Below, in pieces: positions 6,747 to 10,205 of a DNA stretch of 10,205 bases (position 1 is the stretch's first letter; each line of letters opens with the position of its first letter). The position numbers were made by a program, and so were the translations under genes. The notes under the pieces are model-generated. The model saw only the letters and a list, made by a program, of their open reading frames with translations. It ran no database searches and was not told the origin of the DNA. The stretch comes from DAOUMU01 sp034409055 (GTDB taxonomy: Bacteria > Chloroflexota > Anaerolineae > 4572-78 > J111): NCBI GenBank assembly GCA_034409055.1, contig DAOUMU010000308.1, positions 1 to 10,205 of the forward strand. Direction: 5' to 3'.

Positions 6747-7100
6747 TCAGGCGGCCTGCTTTAACTCGGTGTTTGATAGCTGTTGGTGCATCGCCTGGCG
6801 TGCGTTTTCGTAAAGTTTTATCAATTGCTTATCACTGCCCTTAAAACTGACGATTGTATGTCGAGCACATGTGGCACATCCCCGTTGAGCCCGGTAGCTA
6901 TCCATCTCACAGGAAAGGCATGCACCCAGTTCGATCATCATCATTGCAAAAGCCAGGGCGTCGGGATGCGTTTCGGGTAAGGTAGAAAGCGTGTCAATTA
7001 GCTTTGTCCACTCTTCACCTCTTAAATTACGTAACTTGGAGATTAAATGAGGGGTAAATAGCAACTCGTATTTTCGGTAAACTTGGGGCAGGTTACTCAT
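6747..7100 (-). CDS. Hypothetical protein with CxxC-x10-CxxC motif (putative metal or Fe-S binding)
   Basis: I do not recognise a named family for this 117-aa protein. It is helical and soluble, with no signal peptide or membrane segment. Its signature is a central cysteine pair set, GACLSCEMDSYRAQRGCATC: C61, C64, C75 and C78, spaced as CxxC-x10-CxxC, suited to a zinc or iron-sulfur site. An acidic-hydrophobic helix (about 47-60, with a run of methionines AMMMIELG) leads into the motif. A basic/amphipathic helix (about 88-108) follows. The start is ATG 7100; the ribosome binding site is weak (AGGA, 11 bases upstream). It is transcribed away from an ErpA-like Fe-S carrier, and an intrinsic terminator follows it. 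Codon use and composition fit the neighbours, so I take it as a real gene. Partnership with Fe-S metabolism is inferred from position only. Confidence 0.75.
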   Translation of the reverse strand: MSNLPQVYRKYELLFTPHLISKLRNLRGEEWTKLIDTLSTLPETHPDALAFAMMMIELGACLSCEMDSYRAQRGCATCARHTIVSFKGSDKQLIKLYENARQAMHQQLSNTELKQAA

Positions 7101-7130
7101 AGCCGGTCAAATCCTGACTGTTTAGGTTCT

Positions 7131-7267
7131 GTTGACATTTGTCCAAAAATGTCATTCCGAGGAGCGCAGCGACGAGGAATCTCCGGCAACGAGGACAAAT
7201 TCAAGGCGAAATAGGAGATTCTTCGCTCCCTTTAGTCGCTCAGAATGACATAATCCGAAATGTCAAC
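7131..7267. repeat. MITE-like imperfect inverted repeat, about 137 bp
   Basis: The ends GTTGACATTT (7131-7140) and AAATGTCAAC (7258-7267) are perfect inverted repeats. Inside are further matching arms: GTCATTC (7151) with GAATGAC (7243), and GAATCTCC (7177) with GGAGATTC (7214). The core GTCATTCCGAGGAGCGCAGC resembles a dispersed repeat seen in many bacterial genomes. No coding sequence is present, and a clear target duplication is not visible. It lies in the divergent region, between the cysteine-motif gene and its possible promoter. Confidence 0.8.
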
Positions 7268-7380
7268 ACGCCCTAATGTAAAAGTTCGATTTATGTTTAG
7301 AATTATTATAATTATTAATAAATTATAATACCCCAATATCTTCGTGTCAATACATTTTTACCTTAAATAATTTAGAGAAG
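7268..7380. other. AT-rich intergenic tract without genes
   Basis: This stretch contains a run of A/T words (about 7290-7330) including an inverted repeat ATTATAATT (7305-7313) / AATTATAAT (7321-7329). No reading frame is convincing. It may act as an UP-like or bendable region for the promoter downstream. On the - strand TTGACC (7384-7379) and TAAAAA (7360-7355) with 18-bp spacing form a possible divergent promoter toward the cysteine-motif gene. Confidence 0.45.
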
Positions 7381-7414
7381 GTCAATTTTTATAAATTCCA
7401 CTATAAAAATTGAC
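7381..7414. promoter_or_regulatory. Perfect 13-8-13 palindrome, probable operator of the Fe-S carrier gene
   Basis: GTCAATTTTTATA (7381-7393) and TATAAAAATTGAC (7402-7414) are exact inverted complements separated by AATTCCAC. The right arm supplies five of the six bases of the TTGACA -35 box of the carrier promoter. The left arm carries the mirror-image TTGAC on the other strand. No run of T follows, and the stem is almost all A/T, so protein binding is more likely than termination. Confidence 0.7.
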
Positions 7415-7438
7415 AAGGCAATCTGCGATAAGTAAAAT
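7410..7438 (+). promoter_or_regulatory. Sigma70-type promoter of the ErpA-like gene
   Basis: A perfect TTGACA (7410-7415) is followed after 17 bp by TAAAAT (7433-7438, five of six). Transcription should start near 7445, giving a leader of about 50 bases. A second TTGACA at 7449-7454 has only a poor -10 and lies in the predicted leader. Confidence 0.75.
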
Positions 7439-7496
7439 ACCTCCACCGTTGACAAATTCTTGTTAAAGACTTTAGCTTTGTAGGAGAGGTTAACAA

Positions 7497-7853
7497 ATGA
7501 TTACATTGACTCCCCCAGCAGTTGATATGTTGCGGAAAGTTATGACTGAAAAAGGACTGGAAAGCCATGCCCTGCGTGTGTTTGTAGCCGGTGGTGGCTG
7601 CTCGGGTCTCTCTTATGGAATGACTTTTACCGAGGGTCCAGAATTGGGCGATCAAGTTTACGAAGTCGATAATTTAAAAGTTGTGGTGGACCCGGCCAGC
7701 CTTCAATATCTTGATGGCGCGCAGATCGATTACCTCGACAGTTTAATGGGGGGTGGATTCCGCATCGACAACCCCCAGGCAGTGCAAACTTGTGCTTGCG
7801 GCAGTTCCTTCCGCACCACTGCTGGCGAACAGGGTAGCCCCTGCGGTCACTGA
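7497..7853 (+). CDS. A-type iron-sulfur carrier protein (ErpA/IscA/HesB family)
   Basis: A-type carriers accept Fe-S clusters from the assembly scaffold and deliver them to apo-enzymes in the cytoplasm. The 118-aa product has the three invariant cysteines in C-x63-C-x-C spacing: C35 in GGGCSGLSYG, then C99 and C101 in TCACGSSFR. VVVDPASLQYLDGAQIDY is typical of the family. A further cysteine (C116) is in a short extra tail (GSPCGH) after the usual end. The start is firm: AGGAGAGG lies seven bases before ATG 7497. It is a single-gene unit, with a perfect -35 promoter overlapped by a palindrome that suggests repression or activation by a dedicated regulator. Likely clients nearby include the EtfD/EMO-type protein, the Fe-S nuclease and the radical SAM enzyme. 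Whether it is ErpA or IscA in the strict sense cannot be decided; the overall sequence looks closer to ErpA. Confidence 0.95.
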   Translation: MITLTPPAVDMLRKVMTEKGLESHALRVFVAGGGCSGLSYGMTFTEGPELGDQVYEVDNLKVVVDPASLQYLDGAQIDYLDSLMGGGFRIDNPQAVQTCACGSSFRTTAGEQGSPCGH

Positions 7854-7876
7854 TTTTTTAGTAATTACTCATCTTA

Positions 7877-8040
7877 TAAGGCAGTTCCGAAAAAATAATT
7901 GTCCCAACTCCGTGAACCCACAGGGCAAGTGACGTGAAGCGTGAAACGTGATGTTTTTTCGCCATAAACCCTCACGTTTCACGTTTTACGTTTCACGCCG
8001 TCGAAAGTTTTGGGATGATTTAAATTTCGGAACTCCCTAA
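7877..8040. repeat. Foldback element with heptad core, left copy
   Basis: Outer arms at 7877-7892 and 8025-8040 (core GTTCCGAAA / TTTCGGAAC) are inverted, with further similarity inward (TCCCAA / TTGGGA). Inside, CGTGAAACGTGA (7940-7951) pairs with TCACGTTTCACG (7972-7983) around a 20-base loop. The core consists of seven-base units CGTGAAA, CGTAAAA and CGTGAAG. Read on the - strand, 7903-7997 matches the repeat at 9831-9941. No gene lies in 7854-8212; this element and the next hairpin fill most of it. Confidence 0.75.
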
Positions 8041-8045
8041 GTTTC

Positions 8046-8106
8046 ATTGCTCCCGTATAAAATTAGACGATGCTGCAATTTTGTACGGGAGCAATTTGTT
8101 TTTTCT
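8046..8106 (+). terminator. Strong intrinsic terminator-like hairpin
   Basis: ATTGCTCCCGTATAAAATT (8046-8064) pairs with 8077-8095 over 19 positions (one G-T wobble), with a 12-base loop, followed by TTGTTTTTTCT. The T-run is only on the + strand side. It could end transcripts of the ErpA-like gene that read through the foldback element, and it shields the radical SAM gene. It may instead be another short mobile palindrome. Confidence 0.7.
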
Positions 8107-8153
8107 ATTTGTGTCATTTATTATTGAGGCCATTATCCTATGAGAATCCAGTT

Positions 8154-8182
8154 TTGCTTCGAGTTCATTGCTGTTGTAGAAT
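8154..8182 (+). promoter_or_regulatory. Possible promoter of the radical SAM gene
   Basis: TTGCTT (8154-8159) and TAGAAT (8177-8182) are 17 bp apart; the -10 matches five of six bases, the -35 only three. A start near 8189 would place ATG 8213 about 24 bases downstream and leave the in-frame TTG at 8195 too close to the transcript end. Confidence 0.45.
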
Positions 8183-8212
8183 GCGCTTAACAATTTGGAG
8201 ATAAGTGAAACA

Positions 8213-9610
8213 ATGATAAAACTTTGGCCACAGACAAAAAGAAATTCAAATAAACTGTGGTTAGATTTAGGCGACTTGGGAGATTTGGTCCACCCGGATG
8301 GTCCTCACGAACAGTGGCAAGATCACGGGTTGGGCCTGTTGAGAACAATTCTTCATCAAAACGGCCTCACCACTGATCTTCTCTCGACCCGGGCCGTAAC
8401 CTCGTGGCGTCAACTCCAGAGCAAACTTAAAGGCTACGAGATGCTGATTATGAATGTGCGCAGTTACACCTTCCCGGTAGCCCGTAAAGCAGCTCAAATT
8501 TTCAAGGAAGTCAATCCTGATGGGCTTGTGCTAACGGGGGGCATGCACGCCACGGTGGCCGTGGATGAGATGATTGGGGTCGAGGTCTTCGACCGTATCT
8601 GCCAGGGACCAGGCGAGAATATTATCGTCGATCTGGTCAAGGATCCCCGCTCATTCCCCAGAGTCATTGTCGGGGTGGGGGCCAAATCTATGGCCGACTG
8701 GCCAATGATAGACCGCACCCTATGGCCCAAACCCCACCGCCGCTTACGCAAAAAATTCAATTGGCCGTTGGAGCCCGAGTGTGGCTGGGGACCCTCTCCC
8801 GTGGCCACCATTTTGACCAGCCGGGTCTGCCCCTGGCAGTGTGTTTTTTGTAATGAAAACTCCTACATCCCCAACATGGGCCGCAGACCGGTCGACATGG
8901 TGATTGAAGAACTCAATTACCTGGATAATAAATACGGCCTTGGTTCCGTGGTTATTCACGACTCGATGTTTTTCCAAAATCCGAACTGGCTGCAAGAGTG
9001 GATAGACAAGTACCCCCGTAAAGCCAATAAAGTGTGGCCCTACTGGGCCGCCGGCCGGTCTGACACGGTGCGCCAATGGCCGGATCTTTTTGAGGCCCTG
9101 GTGAAAGAAACAAACTGGAGCACGATCTCAATCGGTTTTGAATCAGGCAGCGACCGGATTTTACGACTTCTCAATAAAGAGTGTACCGAAGAGGACAACA
9201 ACTTCGCCATCGAGCTGATGAATCGGCTTGGTGATCAGTCCATCCGTGAGGGTAAAGAACCCCCAAAATTCTGGGCCAACATTATGCTTGGTATTCCCGG
9301 CGAAACCCATGAGGACGCTTTTAAGACGATGCGGATGCTCAAGTCGATGCGTTACGTATTCCCCTCCATCTCCTACTATGCCCCCTATCCAGGGTCGGCT
9401 CTGGGTTACCAATTGATCGCCGAGGGCAAGAGCCTGATGTCAAAAGAGAACTACCACCGCTTTCCCGACGACGAAAAGGTGAAAGGAATAGATTACCAGT
9501 TCTACAGAGAGCTACTGGCCGGCCAGTATGATGAAGAAATAAACAGGGGACTGGAGACCTATGCCCGGCAAAAGTCTGGCGTGTACCAGGAGGCACTGGT
9601 CAAAGCATGA
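8213..9610 (+). CDS. Cobalamin-binding-domain radical SAM protein (class B RSMT-like)
   Basis: This 465-aa enzyme (from ATG 8213) has an N-terminal B12-binding-like domain and a radical SAM core. The first 150 residues show GLGLLRTILHQNGL (about 39-52), LTGGMHAT (107-114) and QGPGENI (131-137). These correspond to the LGLxxLAxxLxxxG, GGxH and GEGE positions of class B methylases. The usual DxHxxG base-off motif is absent, as is common there. The [4Fe-4S]-SAM motif is CPWQCVFC (C206, C210, C213), followed by SIGFESGSDRILRLLNK and MLGIPGET, both radical SAM/MiaB-like signatures. Known relatives methylate unactivated carbons or make ring changes (HpnJ, BchE types); the substrate here is unknown. 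GGAG is about 12 bases before ATG. The stop overlaps the next gene by ATGA, so the two are translationally coupled. It is flanked by inverted repeats, compatible with lateral movement. Confidence 0.9.
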   Translation: MIKLWPQTKRNSNKLWLDLGDLGDLVHPDGPHEQWQDHGLGLLRTILHQNGLTTDLLSTRAVTSWRQLQSKLKGYEMLIMNVRSYTFPVARKAAQIFKEVNPDGLVLTGGMHATVAVDEMIGVEVFDRICQGPGENIIVDLVKDPRSFPRVIVGVGAKSMADWPMIDRTLWPKPHRRLRKKFNWPLEPECGWGPSPVATILTSRVCPWQCVFCNENSYIPNMGRRPVDMVIEELNYLDNKYGLGSVVIHDSMFFQNPNWLQEWIDKYPRKANKVWPYWAAGRSDTVRQWPDLFEALVKETNWSTISIGFESGSDRILRLLNKECTEEDNNFAIELMNRLGDQSIREGKEPPKFWANIMLGIPGETHEDAFKTMRMLKSMRYVFPSISYYAPYPGSALGYQLIAEGKSLMSKENYHRFPDDEKVKGIDYQFYRELLAGQYDEEINRGLETYARQKSGVYQEALVKA

Positions 9611-9813
9611 GTAGTTTTAGCAATCCCCACTATATGTATCTGTTTGAGATGAAAAACGGCAAGCAGAAATTAGCTTACGGCCAATCCCCCGAAGATGCGC
9701 TGGATATCTTGCGGGTCCGTCTGACCGAAGAAGAGATGAAGCAGATCATTCCTGATAAATACCTCAAGATCTCGCAGCGGAAGCTACAAGAATATATTCA
9801 TAACCTGGGCTAG
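9607..9813 (+). CDS. Small 68-aa protein coupled to the radical SAM gene, unknown function
   Basis: I do not recognise a family. The ATG overlaps the TGA of the radical SAM gene (ATGA), and AGGAGG lies 13 bases upstream within that gene. The sequence suggests a beta-beta-alpha start (HYMYLFEMKNG, KQKLAYGQ, then SPEDALDILRVRL). Two more helices follow (TEEEMKQII, ISQRKLQEYIHNLG). There are no cysteines, no signal peptide, no membrane segment and no GG-type leader cleavage site. It therefore looks like a folded partner rather than a typical modified-peptide precursor. Coupling implies a matched supply of both proteins, so a substrate-presenting, regulatory or accessory subunit of the radical SAM enzyme is the natural inference. 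A HicB-like half-fold is possible but weakly supported. No gene follows before the repeat at 9831. Confidence 0.8.
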   Translation: MSSFSNPHYMYLFEMKNGKQKLAYGQSPEDALDILRVRLTEEEMKQIIPDKYLKISQRKLQEYIHNLG

Positions 9814-9830
9814 TTGCCAGGATAAAACCT

Positions 9831-9941
9831 CGTGAAACGTAAAACGTGAAGCGTAATGACTTATCTATGGCTTGATTTTACGTCATTGGCCCTGTGGGTT
9901 TACGCTTTACGTCACCTGCCCCGTGGGTTTACGTGGTTGGG
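9831..9941. repeat. Heptad-core repeat, right copy, inverted relative to 7903-7997
   Basis: The first 20 bases (CGTGAAACGTAAAACGTGAA, 9831-9850) are identical to 7997-7978 read on the - strand. The last block (9899-9941) matches the complement of 7903-7945 at 36 of 43 positions by hand alignment; most mismatches are C/T. This copy also has a near-duplicate with 28-base period (ttacgtca...gtttacg at 9879 and again at 9907), making it longer. The outer GTTCCGAAA arms of the left copy are not seen here. Confidence 0.7.
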
Positions 9942-9945
9942 TGCT

Positions 9946-10149
9946 TTATGAGGTTGCTTTACCGGAAGTTACTTTTTTATTGGCAATTCTGGTTCTATGA
10001 ACTGAACTCTCGACGCAACGAAAGCCAACACTGCGGCTCGTTTCCTCGTGGGGGCCGATAAAACGAAAGGCGCAGCGCACCTGGCTGGGTAGGTTGAGCC
10101 AGGAGCCCCCGCGTACCACCCGGTATCGTCCGGAGTAGGGCGGGCATCC
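9946..10149 (-). pseudogene. C-terminal remnant of a formylglycine-generating-enzyme (FGE-sulfatase) domain protein
   Basis: On the - strand an open frame from just after a TAG (plus 10152-10150) to TAA (9948-9946) reads RYRVVRGGSWLNLPSQVR, then CAFRFIGPHEETSRSVGFRC. This is the typical C-terminus of FGE-sulfatase/SUMF1-like domains: RGGSW, then VR-x-A-x-R, then VGFR. Only the last 40-50 residues of a domain of more than 200 are present, with no start codon in frame. The similarity stops at the hairpin at 10138-10161, which introduces the in-frame stop. About 20 residues after GFRC look unrelated to the domain. Such C-type-lectin-fold domains are often targets of diversity-generating retroelements, but no reverse transcriptase or template repeat is visible here. 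It is most simply a decayed or rearranged gene end. Confidence 0.75.
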
Positions 10150-10161
10150 CTATGCCCGCCC
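10138..10161. repeat. G/C-rich 10-4-10 perfect hairpin at the FGE breakpoint
   Basis: GGGCGGGCAT (10138-10147) and ATGCCCGCCC (10152-10161) are exact inverted complements around CCCT. This resembles short dispersed palindromes in GC-moderate bacterial genomes. It lies exactly where FGE-like coding similarity ends and supplies the stop codon in that frame. Confidence 0.75.
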
Positions 10162-10188
10162 ACCGACGCCCTCACAAAAAAGCCTCAT

Positions 10189-10205
10189 CACCCCCACCCC
10201 CACCC
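10189..10205. repeat. CACCCC simple repeat at the right edge
   Basis: The last 17 bases are CACCCCC units. On the opposite strand they form three G-runs, so a G-quadruplex would be possible if the repeat continues. It mirrors the simple repeat at the left edge and probably marks where assembly ended. Confidence 0.6.

Noticed and set aside
7449..7477. Second TTGACA as another promoter of the Fe-S carrier gene
   Set aside because: The hexamer at 17-bp spacing (TTAGCT) is a poor -10, and the stronger promoter lies 39 bp upstream.
7933..7997. Heptad repeats as a small CRISPR array
   Set aside because: Units are seven bases, contiguous and palindromic, with no spacers of regular length.
8195..8212. 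Upstream in-frame TTG as the radical SAM start
   Set aside because: It overlaps the GGAG that serves as ribosome binding site and lies only a few bases after the predicted transcription start; ATG 8213 is better.
9607..9813. Small protein as a RiPP precursor peptide for the radical SAM enzyme
   Set aside because: It has no cysteine or core-like repeats, no GG or similar cleavage site, and a composition typical of a folded protein; no SPASM domain, RRE, peptidase or exporter is nearby.
9969..10175. 68-aa reading frame on the - strand
   Set aside because: It is out of frame with the clear FGE-sulfatase remnant on the same strand, and its translation shows no recognisable features.

Overview
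The window reads as a metagenomic or draft-genome contig from a bacterium, most likely Chloroflexota (Anaerolineae-like). This rests on recalled family resemblance: the RecJ variant with an extra C-terminal domain, an Fe-S RecB-type nuclease next to a UvrD-type helicase, an EtfD/EMO-type membrane oxidoreductase, and intergenic space full of short foldback repeats. No 16S, tRNA or other phylogenetic marker is present. Both ends run into C-rich simple repeats (CCAA-like on the left, CACCCC-like on the right), where an assembly could have stopped.

Left third (1-4554, + strand): the C-terminal part of a UvrD/Rep-family helicase, a 144-aa membrane protein of unknown role, and a Cas4/AddB-like PD-(D/E)XK nuclease with a four-cysteine Fe-S signature, probably co-transcribed. 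Then comes recJ behind its own strong extended -10 promoter, whose -35 region lies in a 23-bp palindrome. Together they look like a DNA end-processing and repair neighbourhood.

Middle (4551-7853): a large membrane Fe-S protein (NarI-like heme b domain, two 4Fe-4S motifs, two CCG domains; EtfD/EMO type) on the - strand, convergent with recJ and overlapping it by 4 bp. Upstream of it is a small CxxC-x10-CxxC protein, also on the - strand. That protein is divergent from an ErpA/IscA-type Fe-S carrier on the + strand. The divergent region holds a 137-bp MITE-like inverted repeat, an AT-rich tract, and a perfect 13-8-13 palindrome overlapping the -35 box of the carrier promoter. Iron-sulfur biology is the common thread here.

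Right third (7877-10205): a translationally coupled pair, a cobalamin-binding-domain radical SAM enzyme and a 68-aa conserved-looking small protein, bracketed by two inverted copies of a foldback repeat built from heptads (CGTGAAA/CGTAAAA). The left copy is followed by a strong intrinsic-terminator hairpin. Beyond the right copy is a stop-bounded C-terminal remnant of a formylglycine-generating-enzyme (FGE-sulfatase) domain on the - strand, broken at a 10-4-10 G/C-rich hairpin. The coupled radical SAM/small-protein pair inside inverted repeats is the best candidate for an undescribed system in this window.
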